A stretch of DNA of 64,000 bases, taken from NCBI RefSeq assembly GCF_004005855.1, contig NZ_SACL01000008.1, forward strand, positions 1 through 64,000. The letters are read 5' to 3'. The DNA is from Rhodovarius crocodyli. Lineage in GTDB: Bacteria > Pseudomonadota > Alphaproteobacteria > Acetobacterales > Acetobacteraceae. The notes below the pieces were generated by a model. It worked only from the letters and a program-made list of their open reading frames with translations, was not told the origin of the DNA and searched no databases. The position numbers and the translations under genes were made by a program. Positions 16,568-24,790 of this stretch are shown piece by piece; position 1 is the first letter of the stretch; each line of letters opens with the position of its first letter.

Positions 16568-17137
16568 ATGGCTAAGATGCAAGCCAACCAGATGCGTGCC
16601 GGCATGGTCATCGAGTTCGAAGGCCAGCGCTACACCATCCTCCGCCAGAACATCATGATCCCTGGCAAGGGCAATGCCATCATCCAGGTGGACATGCGCA
16701 ACATCAAGACCGGCGCCAAGAAGGACCAGCGCTGGCGCACGGCCGACACGGTTGAGCGCCTGACGACCGAGGACAAGGAGTTCACCTACTCCTACGCCGA
16801 TGGCGAGAACCTGGTGCTGATGGATCCCGAGACCTTCGAGCAGACCACCGTCCACAAGGACATCCTGGGCGACCGCCTGCCGTTCCTGGTCGAGAACATG
16901 ACCGTGAACGTGCGCCTGATCGAGGGCGAGCCCGTTTCCATGGACCTGCCGGACACGGTGGTGCTGGAGATCGTGGAAGCCGACCCGGTGGTGAAGGGCC
17001 AGACGGCCTCCTCCTCCTACAAGCCCGCGGTGCTGTCCAACGGCGTGAAGACCATGGTGCCCCCCTTCATCACGGCGGGTGAGCGCATCGTGGTCCGCAC
17101 CGAGGACGCGTCCTACATGGAGCGCGCCAAGGGGTGA
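16568..17137 (+). CDS. efp: Translation elongation factor P
   Basis: 189 residues, standard length, three beta-barrel domains. EF-P enters ribosomes stalled at polyproline stretches and helps peptide-bond formation. The tip loop reads IPGKGNA with Lys34, the residue that EpmA beta-lysylates in species with that pathway. The C-terminal domain ends with MVPPFITAGERIVVRTEDASYMERAKG-like features: MVPPFI and YMERAK are typical. Several Pro-rich proteins in this window (TonB-like, the product at 18165) would need EF-P. The stop overlaps the start of the next gene (GTGA). Confidence 0.97.
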   Translation: MAKMQANQMRAGMVIEFEGQRYTILRQNIMIPGKGNAIIQVDMRNIKTGAKKDQRWRTADTVERLTTEDKEFTYSYADGENLVLMDPETFEQTTVHKDILGDRLPFLVENMTVNVRLIEGEPVSMDLPDTVVLEIVEADPVVKGQTASSSYKPAVLSNGVKTMVPPFITAGERIVVRTEDASYMERAKG

Positions 17138-18165
17138 GCGACGAGAAGCCCGGCAAGCTGAGCCTCAAGCGGCCCCCGGCGAAGCGCCCGGGGCCCGAGG
17201 AGAAGGCCGCACCCCGTGCGCCTCTCGGCACCGCCCGTAAGCCGCGCGAGAACCGCGAGGCCCCGGTCACCATTGCCCCGCGCGCGGCCAGCCGGTCCGC
17301 CAACCAGGGCATGCGCCTGTCCGCGCTGCTGAACGTGATGGTCGGCGCCGCCCGCAAGGCCGGCCGCCGCCTGCTGCGCGATTTCGGCGAGGTGGAGCAG
17401 CTGCAGGTCTCCGTGAAGGGGCCGGGCGACTTCGTCTCCCAGGCGGATCTGCGCGCGGAGGAAACCCTGCGCGAGGAACTTTCCCGCGCGCGGCCGCATT
17501 TCGGCTTCCTCGGTGAGGAAGGCGGAGAGCAGAGCCAGGAAGGCTGGGAATACCGCTGGGTCATCGACCCGCTGGACGGCACCACCAACTTCCTGCACGG
17601 CATCCCGCACTGGGCCATCTCGATCGGCGTGGAACACCGCCTGAGCGAGACCGAGAGCGAGATCGTGGCGGGCGTGATCTACAACCCCGCCTCCGACGAG
17701 CTGTTCTGGTCCGAGAAGGGCGCGGGCGTGTTCCTGAACGACAAGCGCCTGCGCGTGTCGTCGCGTCGTGACATGCGCGAGGCGGTCTTCGCCACGGGCA
17801 TTCCCTTCGCGGCCACCCCGCGCAAGCCCGAGTTCGTGGCCATCCTGTCCCGGCTGATGCCGCAGGTGGCGGGCGTGCGGCGCTTCGGCGCTGCGGCGCT
17901 CGACCTCGCCTGGGTCGCGGCCGGCCGTTACGACGGCTACTGGGAACTCGGCCTGAACAAGTGGGACATCTCGGCAGGCCTGCTGATGGTGCGTGAGGCC
18001 GGCGGCTTCGTGACCGACCCCGAGGGCGGCGACGCCTATGCGGAAGGCCATGTGGTGGCCGGCAACCCGAACCTGCAGGGCAAGCTGCGCCAGGTCGTGT
18101 CCGAGGGCATCGCCGCCGCGCAGTCCGGCCGCAAGGCGAGCCGCGGCAAGGGCGACGCCGAGTAA
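17134..18165 (+). CDS. Inositol monophosphatase family protein
   Basis: 343 residues from a GTG at 17134 overlapping the efp stop. The metal and phosphate sites are present: GEEGGE near residue 126, DPLDGTTNF at 145-153, and ELGLNKWDISAGLLMVREAGG late in the chain. A Lys/Pro-rich extension of 59 residues precedes MRLSALLNVMVGAARKAGR, which is where most family members begin; the ATG there (17311) is an alternative start, but the overlap with efp favours the longer form. Removes phosphate from inositol-1-phosphate or related substrates; the SuhB branch also acts in rRNA transcription. Which role applies is not determinable. Confidence 0.85.
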   Translation: MSDEKPGKLSLKRPPAKRPGPEEKAAPRAPLGTARKPRENREAPVTIAPRAASRSANQGMRLSALLNVMVGAARKAGRRLLRDFGEVEQLQVSVKGPGDFVSQADLRAEETLREELSRARPHFGFLGEEGGEQSQEGWEYRWVIDPLDGTTNFLHGIPHWAISIGVEHRLSETESEIVAGVIYNPASDELFWSEKGAGVFLNDKRLRVSSRRDMREAVFATGIPFAATPRKPEFVAILSRLMPQVAGVRRFGAAALDLAWVAAGRYDGYWELGLNKWDISAGLLMVREAGGFVTDPEGGDAYAEGHVVAGNPNLQGKLRQVVSEGIAAAQSGRKASRGKGDAE

Positions 18166-18731
18166 TGCGCCGCCGCGCGCTGCTGCTGGCGCTGACCGGG
18201 CTGGTTCCCCTGCCCGGTCTGGCCCAGGAGCAGAATCCGGACCGGCAGCAGCGGCGCCCCCAGCGGCGCCCGGCCAACCGGCCGGCGGCCGCGGCACCAC
18301 CGCCGCCGCCCGCCCTTCCAACGACACCCGCCCCGCCGCCCGCGCCCCCCGCGCCGCCGCCGCGCCCTGCCCTGCCGCCCATTCCCCTGCCCGCCGGTTT
18401 CTTCGCGCTGCCCGGCGGCGGCTGGCGCATGCAGATGCCGCCCCAGGCCGACAGCATCCCGCAGGGCTACCGCACCGCTCTGGCGGCGCTGGCCAGGCGG
18501 CTGTCGGAAACCACCCAAGGCCGGGTCAGCATTCTGGCCCAGGTGACGGATACGGGGCAGGAGAACTCCTTCCTGCGACGGCTGGCGTTGGCGCGCGGCC
18601 TGTCGGCCAAGGAGATCATGCTGGGTGGCGGCCTGGCCGCGACGCGCATCGACGTGCGCCCCTTGGGCATGCGCAGCCCGCCGCTGGATGCGGTGGATAT
18701 CTATCCGCCGGGCGTGCCCGCGCCGCGCTGA
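18165..18731 (+). CDS. Proline-rich periplasmic protein with degenerate OmpA-like C-terminus
   Basis: 188 residues; ATG overlaps the preceding stop by one base (TAATG). A signal peptide (RRRALLLALTGLVPLPGLA) is followed by about 50 residues very rich in Pro and Ala. The C-terminal 110 residues show ALAALARRLSETTQGRVSILAQV, RLALARGLSAKEIML and TRIDVRPLG, the skeleton of an OmpA/MotB peptidoglycan-binding fold, but the usual NxxLSxxRA motif is only partly kept. Probably a periplasmic envelope protein. Its long proline runs depend on EF-P, whose gene is two positions upstream in the same operon. Confidence 0.7.
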   Translation: MRRRALLLALTGLVPLPGLAQEQNPDRQQRRPQRRPANRPAAAAPPPPPALPTTPAPPPAPPAPPPRPALPPIPLPAGFFALPGGGWRMQMPPQADSIPQGYRTALAALARRLSETTQGRVSILAQVTDTGQENSFLRRLALARGLSAKEIMLGGGLAATRIDVRPLGMRSPPLDAVDIYPPGVPAPR

Positions 18732-18746
18732 GGCGGCGCGCGGCGT

Positions 18747-19235
18747 TCAGCCGCCTTCTGGTCCCACGGGGACGCCGGCGCACTGCTTGGCGGTGCGGAT
18801 GGTCTGCAGGGTCTGCACGCGGCTGACCATGGGCGCGCCGGTCAGGCGGCTGGTCAGCTGGTTCTCATGCGCCGTGTCGCGCGCTACCAGGCGCAGCAGG
18901 AAATCCCCGCCGCCACGGATCATGTGGCACTCACGCACCTCGGGCCAGGCGGTCACATCGGCCTCGAAACCATCGAGCACCGCCTGTTTCTGGCTGTCGA
19001 GTCCCACCAGGGCGAAGAAGGTGATCTCATAGCCCAGCGGCTCGGGCGCCACGTCGGCGTGATAGCCGCGGATGATGCCCACTTCCTCCAGCCGGCGCAT
19101 GCGGCGCAGGCAGGGCGGGGCGGAAAGACCCACGCGGCGCGCCAATTCCACATTGGTGATGCGCCCATCCCGCTGCAATTCCGCGAGGATGTTGAGGTCT
19201 ACGTCGTCAAGTTCGGGTTCTGGTGCGTCCGCCAT
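18747..19235 (-). CDS. Lrp/AsnC family transcriptional regulator
   Basis: 162 residues from ATG 19235; longer in-frame starts add residues unlike the family. N-terminal helix-turn-helix: LDDVDLNILAELQRDGRITNVELARRVGLSAPPCLRRMRRLEEVGII. It is written here in pieces of the family pattern: DLNILAELQRDGR, then LARRVGLS, then RRMRRLEEVGII. The C-terminal half is the RAM ligand-binding domain (WPEVRECHMIRGGGDFLLRL). Such proteins form octamers that sense amino acids. The gene points away from trxB; its target is unknown. Confidence 0.88.
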   Translation of the reverse strand: MADAPEPELDDVDLNILAELQRDGRITNVELARRVGLSAPPCLRRMRRLEEVGIIRGYHADVAPEPLGYEITFFALVGLDSQKQAVLDGFEADVTAWPEVRECHMIRGGGDFLLRLVARDTAHENQLTSRLTGAPMVSRVQTLQTIRTAKQCAGVPVGPEGG

Positions 19236-19438
19236 TATCCAGCCATATTTCGTTGCGCTCGGGCGCATCCGGGCGCAATATCCTTTCAAATGCGCTTCGG
19301 TTCAAGGTGATCGGCCGATTCGGCTTCCAGAATCCTTGCAGGGCGGGCATGCAGGAAGAATATTGATGATGGACAGCGATTTATCCTGTTTCATTGATCC
19401 CACCCTTCCCGCCCACCCTTCGGCCGAGTGACCCATCC

Positions 19439-20407
19439 GTGTCCACCACCCACCACACCCCGCTTCTCGTCATTGGCGCAGGGCCTGCCGGCTATACGGC
19501 GGCCATCTACGCCGCGCGCGCGGGGCTGAAACCCATGCTGGTGGCGGGGCTGCAGCCCGGCGGGCAGCTGACCATCACCACGGATGTGGAGAATTACCCG
19601 GGCTTCGCCGAGGCCGTGCAGGGCCCCTGGCTGATGGAGCAGATGCGCGCCCAGGCCGAGCACATGGGCACGGTGATGCACTATGACATCATCACCAAGG
19701 TGGATTTCAGCCAGCGCCCCTTCCGCTGCGAGAGCGACAGCGGCGACCTGTTCGTGGCCGAGACCATCGTGATCGCGACCGGCGCCCAGGCGCGCTGGCT
19801 GGGCATTCCGGGTGAGCAGCAGCTGTCGGGCTTCGGTGTCTCGGCCTGCGCCACCTGTGACGGCTTCTTCTTCCGCGGCCGCAAGGTGGCGGTAGTGGGC
19901 GGGGGCAACACCGCGACCGAGGAAGCCCTGTACCTGGCCAACCTGGCCGAGCACGTCACGCTCATCCATCGCCGCGACTCGCTGCGCAGCGAGAAGATCC
20001 TGCAGCAGCGCCTGCTGGCGCTGCCCAATGTGTCGGTGAAATGGAACACGGAAGTGGCCGAAGCCCTTCCCACGGACGCCGCGCGCCCTGCCCTTCGGGC
20101 CCTGAAACTGCGCGATACCGTGAATGGCACGTTTTCAGAGCTTTCTGTTGATGGATTGTTCGTCGCGATCGGGCATGATCCGGCAACCGCCGTGTTCAAG
20201 GGGCAGATCGCGATGGATTCGGAAGGCTACATCGTCACGGAAGCGGGCAGCACCCGTACCTCCGTGCCGGGTGTCTTCGCTGCCGGGGATGTGCAGGACA
20301 AGATCTATCGTCAGGCCGTGACCGCTGCGGGAACGGGGTGCATGGCCGCGCTGGATGCTGAACGCTTCCTGGCCGCGGCGCATAGTGGGGAAAGACAGGC
20401 CGCCTGA
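19439..20407 (+). CDS. trxB: Thioredoxin-disulfide reductase
   Basis: 322 residues from a GTG at 19439, which gives the standard N-terminus and FAD site (LLVIGAGPAGYTAAIYAARA). The redox-active pair is SACATC (Cys137, Cys140). The NADPH site is VAVVGGGNTATEEALYL followed by HRRDSLRS, and the second FAD contact is GVFAAGDVQDKIYRQAV. It reduces thioredoxin with NADPH in the cytoplasm. Its stop overlaps the start of the LysR gene (TGATG), so both are made from one mRNA. Confidence 0.95.
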   Translation: MSTTHHTPLLVIGAGPAGYTAAIYAARAGLKPMLVAGLQPGGQLTITTDVENYPGFAEAVQGPWLMEQMRAQAEHMGTVMHYDIITKVDFSQRPFRCESDSGDLFVAETIVIATGAQARWLGIPGEQQLSGFGVSACATCDGFFFRGRKVAVVGGGNTATEEALYLANLAEHVTLIHRRDSLRSEKILQQRLLALPNVSVKWNTEVAEALPTDAARPALRALKLRDTVNGTFSELSVDGLFVAIGHDPATAVFKGQIAMDSEGYIVTEAGSTRTSVPGVFAAGDVQDKIYRQAVTAAGTGCMAALDAERFLAAAHSGERQAA

Positions 20408-21303
20408 TGCCGCTCGACTGGGATAAGCTTCGCGTCTTCCATGCCGTCGCCGAAGCCGGCTCCTTCACCCATGCGGGTGAAAGCCTGAACCTCAGCCAAT
20501 CCGCCGTCTCGCGGCAGATCCAGGCGCTTGAGGAATCGCTCTCCGTGCCGCTGTTCCATCGGCACGCGCGCGGCCTCATCCTGACCGAGTCGGGTGAGAC
20601 GCTGAACCGCACCGTGCGGGATGTCTTCGCGAAGCTCGCGATGACCGAGGCCATGCTGACCGAGGGCCGCGAGAAAGCCGCCGGCCGGCTGAAGGTGACG
20701 ACCACGGCGGGCTTCGGCAGCGCCTGGCTGGCGCCGCGCCTGCACAAGTTCCTGAACGCGCACCCGGAGGTGAACATCTCCGTGCTGCTGGATGACGCGG
20801 ACCTCGACCTTGCGATGCGTGAGGCCGATGTGGCCATCCGCCTGCATGCGCCGAAGCAGCCGGACCTGATCCAGCGCCAGATCGCCAGCTTCAACTGGCA
20901 GATCTTCGGGTCGCCCGAATACCTCAAGCAGCACGGTGTGCCGCAGCGCCCCGAGGATCTGGACGCCCACCGCATCCTGATCTGGGGCGACTACCGCCCG
21001 CCGATCGACGGCATCAACTGGCTGGCCGAGGTCGGTCGCCGCCCGGGTGGCCCGCGCCGCCCCGCGGTCGAGATCAACAGCCTGACCGGCATCATCCGCG
21101 CCGTGCATGCGGGCCTGGGCCTCGCCGCCCTGCCCGACTATGTCGGCCCGGACCTGGAAGGGCTGGTGCAGGTGTTGCCGGAGCTGAAGACGCCCAAGGT
21201 CAGCGCCTATTTCGTGTATCCTGAGGAAATGCGGAACTCGAAGCGCGTTGCCGTGTTCCGCGACTTCCTGATGGCTGAACTGGCCCAGCTGCATCACGCC
21301 TGA
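20407..21303 (+). CDS. LysR-type transcriptional regulator linked to trxB
   Basis: 298 residues. Winged helix at the N-terminus (LRVFHAVAEAGSFTHAGESL, then LSQSAVSRQIQALEESL), followed by the two-lobed effector domain. ATG overlaps the trxB stop. Adjacency of a LysR gene to trxB is common in alphaproteobacteria. Unlike most LysR genes it is not divergent from a target, so its regulon cannot be guessed from position. It ends at a strong terminator. Confidence 0.88.
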   Translation: MPLDWDKLRVFHAVAEAGSFTHAGESLNLSQSAVSRQIQALEESLSVPLFHRHARGLILTESGETLNRTVRDVFAKLAMTEAMLTEGREKAAGRLKVTTTAGFGSAWLAPRLHKFLNAHPEVNISVLLDDADLDLAMREADVAIRLHAPKQPDLIQRQIASFNWQIFGSPEYLKQHGVPQRPEDLDAHRILIWGDYRPPIDGINWLAEVGRRPGGPRRPAVEINSLTGIIRAVHAGLGLAALPDYVGPDLEGLVQVLPELKTPKVSAYFVYPEEMRNSKRVAVFRDFLMAELAQLHHA

Positions 21304-21326
21304 TCGGGCGGTCATCGGCGTTTTTG

Positions 21327-21369
21327 AGCGAGGCCCGGGGTGGAGACGCCCCGGGCCTCGCTGCTTTTT
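21327..21369 (+). terminator. Strong terminator after trxB-LysR operon
   Basis: Perfect 14-bp stem (AGCGAGGCCCGGGG at 21327-21340 with its complement at 21349-21362), an 8-nt loop, then GCTTTTT. Confidence 0.92.
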
Positions 21370-21440
21370 GCATCGCAATGCGTGAAATGCATGGCAGGCG
21401 CCATGCCTTGTCACAACCGCATGCAAACGGTTGGCATTAC

Positions 21441-21557
21441 AAGGAGGTTATCGGCCTTTGAGGTCGATAGGGTCTTCGGATCCTTCGTCTCCCAGACGTG
21501 AAGCCTCCCTGTATGACTTCGCCCGCCGCCCCTAGGGGTCAGGCGGGCTTCTTTTTT
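21441..21557 (+). ncRNA. Candidate trans-acting small RNA with C/U-rich loops
   Basis: The gap between the LysR terminator and the convergent GT2 gene holds a second plus-strand intrinsic terminator (21521-21557) with no gene before it, so a short plus-strand transcript is expected. Upstream of that terminator are an 8-bp stem-loop (21449-21456 with 21462-21469, one G-U pair), a 5-bp stem with loop CCC (CGTCTCCCAGACG at 21487-21499) and an unpaired GCCTCCCTG. Exposed CUCCC/CCUCC motifs, complementary to ribosome binding sites, are typical of alphaproteobacterial small RNAs. The 5' end is not defined; no clear promoter was found, though a 7-bp dyad (21389-21406) lies just upstream. A 25-codon reading frame from TTG 21458 behind AAGGAGG is an alternative. 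Confidence 0.4.
21521..21557 (+). terminator. Terminator of candidate small RNA
   Basis: Stem GCCCGCC (21521-21527) with GGCGGGC (21542-21548), extended inside by CCCC/GGGG, followed by TTCTTTTTTT. The T run is on the plus strand; the minus strand after the hairpin has none, so it does not serve the GT2 gene ending at 21563. Confidence 0.8.
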
Positions 21558-21562
21558 TCCAG

Positions 21563-23521
21563 TCAGCGGAAGGCACGGCGCCACAGGATGCCGGCGAACT
21601 CCAACGGTCCCAGGGTGGAGACCGACTGCCGGTATCGCCCGGAGAACAGCTTTCGCACCAGGGCGGCCCGCTGCGGGGCATCGGGGTGCAGCAGCACCTG
21701 ATAGGTGGCGGGGGCAATGCCGCGGATCTCGGCCAGGACGGTGCCGACATCGGCGATGGCCATCTCAAGCCTGTCGCCCACCTGCATCCGGGGCAGGTTC
21801 CAGGCCGAGAACCGGCAGCCCTGCAGCGACAGGTTCTCGATGGTCACCGCCATCGGCTTGCCGGCGATGGTCGCCCAGGCGGGCTCCATGGCGATGAAGC
21901 GTTCCTCCTTGCGATAGCGCGGCGCCTCCACGCACATCAGCGCGGCCACGCAGAGCATGATGATGTTGTAGAGGCTCCAGAACAGCGTCATGGCCTCGAT
22001 GCCGGGGGGCGTGTTGTCGATGGGCCCCGTGACCACGCGCAGCAGGATGCCGCCCAATGTCAGCCCCGCCAGCAGCATGAAGGGGCCCGCCAGGCTCCAT
22101 TGCACCATCTGGCGGTCGCGCGTGGCGCCCTTGGCCGTCACCTTGAACTTCTGATTGCGGGAGCCGAACAGGCCCACGGCGCTGGCCCGCAAGGCCTCAC
22201 GCGTGACCAGCAGCGACATGGCATCCGCCAGGATGGGCACATTGGTGCCCCGGCTGGTCCAGCCCAGGAAGATGACGCAGCACAGCCAATAGGGCCCGAG
22301 ATAGCCGACCAGCCCGGCGATATCCGCCTGGATGACGACGAGCCCCGTCCACCAGTAGAGCAGCGGTACCAGGATGCAGAGGATGCGCAGCACCGGCGTC
22401 ACGGTCCAGAACAGCACCGTGTCCAGCGTGTGCAGGCGCATCAGCCAGGGTGTGGGGCCCCGGCTCAGCGGCCCCCAGGGGGTGCGCACCAGCTGCATGG
22501 TGCCCAGGCACCAGCGGCCGCGCTGGGTCAGGTATTCCTGCAGCCCCTCGGGCGCCAGCCCGGCCGTCAGCGGCTCATTCAGATAGGCGGTGCGATAGCC
22601 GAGGCCGCTGAGCTTGACCGAGAGCAGGATGTCCTCGGTCACGCTTTCCGTCGGGAAGCCGCCGATGCGGGCCAGGCATTCCGCCCGCACCAGCGAGGAG
22701 GTGCCGCAGGAGAAGGCGGTGCCATGCGCATCCTTGGCGGCCAGCAGCACGTCGAAGAAGAAGCGCTGTTCATCGGGCACCCGGGCGGGCTCACCCAGGT
22801 TCAGCTGGATGGGGTCCGGGTTGAAGAAATGCTGCGGCGTCTGCACCAGTGCCGTCTTGGGGTCATGCAGCAGCGCCGCGGCGCGGCGCAGGAAGGGCGG
22901 GGTCGCGATGAAGTCGGCATCCAGCACCGCGATCACGTCCGGCGGTTCCGGCAGGGTCATCAGGTGCTGGAAGGTGGCGTTCATGTTGCCCGCCTTGCCG
23001 TGGCTGTTGTCCCCCCGGGTGCGGTAGCCGGCGCCGAGCCTCTCGCACATCTGGGCAAGCCAGGGCCGCCGGCCGTCATCCAGCACCCAGACCCGGAAGC
23101 GCGGATAATCCTGCGCCAGGGCGTTCACCACGGTGCGGTAGAGGATCTCCTCCTGCTCATTGTAGGTGGGGATCAGCACGTCGATCAGCGGCGGCCCGCC
23201 GGGGTGGCCTTCCACCGGATGGTTGGTCGCCTCCGCCGAGCGGTCCAGCGTGCGCGACAGCACATGCAGCAGGATCAGCCCCGCGAGGCTGCCCAGCAGC
23301 TCGATCGCGTAGAAAGCCCAGGCCAGCAGCACCAGCGGCTCCAGGCTCGGCGTGGGCAAGGTCTCGGTGGTGCGCCAGTAGAGGTAGCGCAGCAGCAGCA
23401 CGATGGTCAGCATGGAGCCGATGAACCGCGCATGCGGGTTGTCCGAGGGCACCCAGGGCAGTACCGCCGCCAGGCACAGCACCAGCAGACAAGGCAGAAC
23501 CAGGGAGCCCATGGCGTCCAT
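21563..23521 (-). CDS. Family 2 glycosyltransferase with PilZ domain (BcsA-like polysaccharide synthase)
   Basis: 652 residues. Three membrane segments at the N-terminus, the GT2 core, then four more and a PilZ domain (about 535-640). The GT2 core keeps all processive-synthase motifs: DVLIPTYNE, VLDDGRR, the DxD in VLDADF, the TED (SVTED), and QRGRW. The PilZ domain has RKEER (537-541) and NLSLQG (563-568), the RxxxR and NxSxxG residues that bind c-di-GMP. It should polymerise a sugar and push it through the inner membrane when c-di-GMP is high. No bcsB, bcsC or bcsZ is present; its only partner is the HlyD-type gene 6 bp upstream. The product could be cellulose, a mixed-linkage glucan or another beta-glycan. 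Confidence 0.85.
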   Translation of the reverse strand: MDAMGSLVLPCLLVLCLAAVLPWVPSDNPHARFIGSMLTIVLLLRYLYWRTTETLPTPSLEPLVLLAWAFYAIELLGSLAGLILLHVLSRTLDRSAEATNHPVEGHPGGPPLIDVLIPTYNEQEEILYRTVVNALAQDYPRFRVWVLDDGRRPWLAQMCERLGAGYRTRGDNSHGKAGNMNATFQHLMTLPEPPDVIAVLDADFIATPPFLRRAAALLHDPKTALVQTPQHFFNPDPIQLNLGEPARVPDEQRFFFDVLLAAKDAHGTAFSCGTSSLVRAECLARIGGFPTESVTEDILLSVKLSGLGYRTAYLNEPLTAGLAPEGLQEYLTQRGRWCLGTMQLVRTPWGPLSRGPTPWLMRLHTLDTVLFWTVTPVLRILCILVPLLYWWTGLVVIQADIAGLVGYLGPYWLCCVIFLGWTSRGTNVPILADAMSLLVTREALRASAVGLFGSRNQKFKVTAKGATRDRQMVQWSLAGPFMLLAGLTLGGILLRVVTGPIDNTPPGIEAMTLFWSLYNIIMLCVAALMCVEAPRYRKEERFIAMEPAWATIAGKPMAVTIENLSLQGCRFSAWNLPRMQVGDRLEMAIADVGTVLAEIRGIAPATYQVLLHPDAPQRAALVRKLFSGRYRQSVSTLGPLEFAGILWRRAFR

Positions 23522-23527
23522 GCAGGG

Positions 23528-24727
23528 CTACTCCGTGAAGCGCACGGTCCCCATGCGCCCCGTCTCGCAGGTGTCGGTTTCCTGCACCATGCGCAGAATG
23601 GCCTGCGGGCGCGTCCGGGCCTCACCGGGCGCCAGGCTGATCGGGGTCAGCTGGATCACGCGCGCCTCAAGCCGCTCGCTGCTGCCGGCGGGCTGGAACC
23701 AGGCCGGCTGCCCCAGCCGCACGGCGCGATAGTCGCGCTCCTCCAGCTCGGCGGTCAGGGTGGTGGCGCCGCAATCGGTCAGCCGCGCGATATCCTGGCC
23801 GGCGCGCAGATATTCGCCGGGGCGCGCCAGCAGCCGGGCGATGGTGGCCCGCCCGTTGACGCGCAGCTCCGCCTGCTGGTTCAGGGCCACCAGGCGGGCC
23901 TCCGCGGCCTCCTGGCCCCGAAGGGCCGCCAGCCGCGCCTGACGCTCGGCCAACAATGCCTCGACCTCCACCAGGCTCAGCGCGAGACGGTCCTCGGTCT
24001 GCTGGGAGATGGAGCGATCGGTGGCGTTGTCGGTGGCGAAGATGCCGTTCTCGGCGCCGCGCTGTTCCGCCAGCTGGGCGTTGCGCTGCTCCTGCGCGGC
24101 CCGCAGCTGGTCCTGCGCGACCTGGAGGTCCCGCGCGAGCACATCCATCGAGGCCTGGGTGGCAAAGCCCTGGCGGACCAGCTGCTGCCCGCGTGAGGCC
24201 GCGGCGGTCGCCTCGCGCAGCTTGGCCTCGGCGGCGGCCACCTGGGCCGCGCTCTCGGCCACGCGCGCCCTGATCTGGTCCATGCGGGTCCGCCGGAAGG
24301 CCTCCGCCGTGCGGGAAGCCGCGCCGGCGAGGGCCCGCGTGCCCTGGGCCCGTGCCTCCAGCGCGCGGACATCCCCTTCGAGGGCAGCCACCCCGGCCTG
24401 CAGCTCCGCCAGACGGCGCGTGTCCACACGCTCCTTCACGACGCGGCCGAGAAGCGTCCCTTCCTCCATCAAAGCGCCCGGCTGATGGGCGGCCATGTGA
24501 AGCTGGCCGTCGATGGGCGCGCGCAGCGTGGTGCTGCCCCCGACCAGCACCGCGGTCCGGGCGCTGACGACGAAGAAGCGGTCATGGATGAAATAGGCGG
24601 TGGTGCCGAAGACGCCGGCGGCGAACAGGATGCGCAGCAGCCGCCCGGTAACACCCTGGCGCGGCGGCGAGGCCGCCGGGGCCTCGACCTTCAGGGGCTT
24701 CACAAGGCGGTCGGGCATTACATCCAT
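23528..24727 (-). CDS. HlyD-type periplasmic adaptor protein partnered with GT2 synthase
   Basis: 399 residues from ATG 24727 (GGGGAT 7 bp upstream; ATG 24718 is possible). One N-terminal membrane anchor (LLRILFAAGVFGTTAYFI), a biotinyl-lipoyl-like half motif (GGSTTLRAPIDGQLHMAAHQPGALM in outline), a long coiled-coil hairpin rich in Ala/Glu/Gln/Arg (about 90-290), then the second lipoyl half and a beta-barrel. This is the membrane-fusion fold of HlyD, EmrA and of Alg44/BgsB, which work with polysaccharide synthases. Six bases before the GT2 gene, so co-translated. It probably carries the polymer across the periplasm. Confidence 0.85.
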   Translation of the reverse strand: MDVMPDRLVKPLKVEAPAASPPRQGVTGRLLRILFAAGVFGTTAYFIHDRFFVVSARTAVLVGGSTTLRAPIDGQLHMAAHQPGALMEEGTLLGRVVKERVDTRRLAELQAGVAALEGDVRALEARAQGTRALAGAASRTAEAFRRTRMDQIRARVAESAAQVAAAEAKLREATAAASRGQQLVRQGFATQASMDVLARDLQVAQDQLRAAQEQRNAQLAEQRGAENGIFATDNATDRSISQQTEDRLALSLVEVEALLAERQARLAALRGQEAAEARLVALNQQAELRVNGRATIARLLARPGEYLRAGQDIARLTDCGATTLTAELEERDYRAVRLGQPAWFQPAGSSERLEARVIQLTPISLAPGEARTRPQAILRMVQETDTCETGRMGTVRFTE

Positions 24728-24773
24728 GGCTCGATCCCCATCACAAAATCGCGATAGATACCTTTGTGGAAAA

Positions 24774-24790
24774 TTGGGGATTTTCCCCAA
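24774..24790. repeat. Inverted repeat in divergent AT-rich promoter region
   Basis: TTGGGGA (24774-24780), three T, then TCCCCAA (24784-24790), a perfect 7-bp dyad inside about 130 bp of unusually AT-rich DNA (24740-24870) between the divergent HlyD-type and flavin monooxygenase genes. A -35-like TTGACC (minus strand, 24817-24812) is nearby but no good -10 box could be fixed. Candidate operator. Confidence 0.4.

Noticed and set aside
21527-21562. Terminator of the GT2-PilZ gene
   Set aside because: The T run lies on the plus strand only; on the minus strand the hairpin is not followed by T residues.
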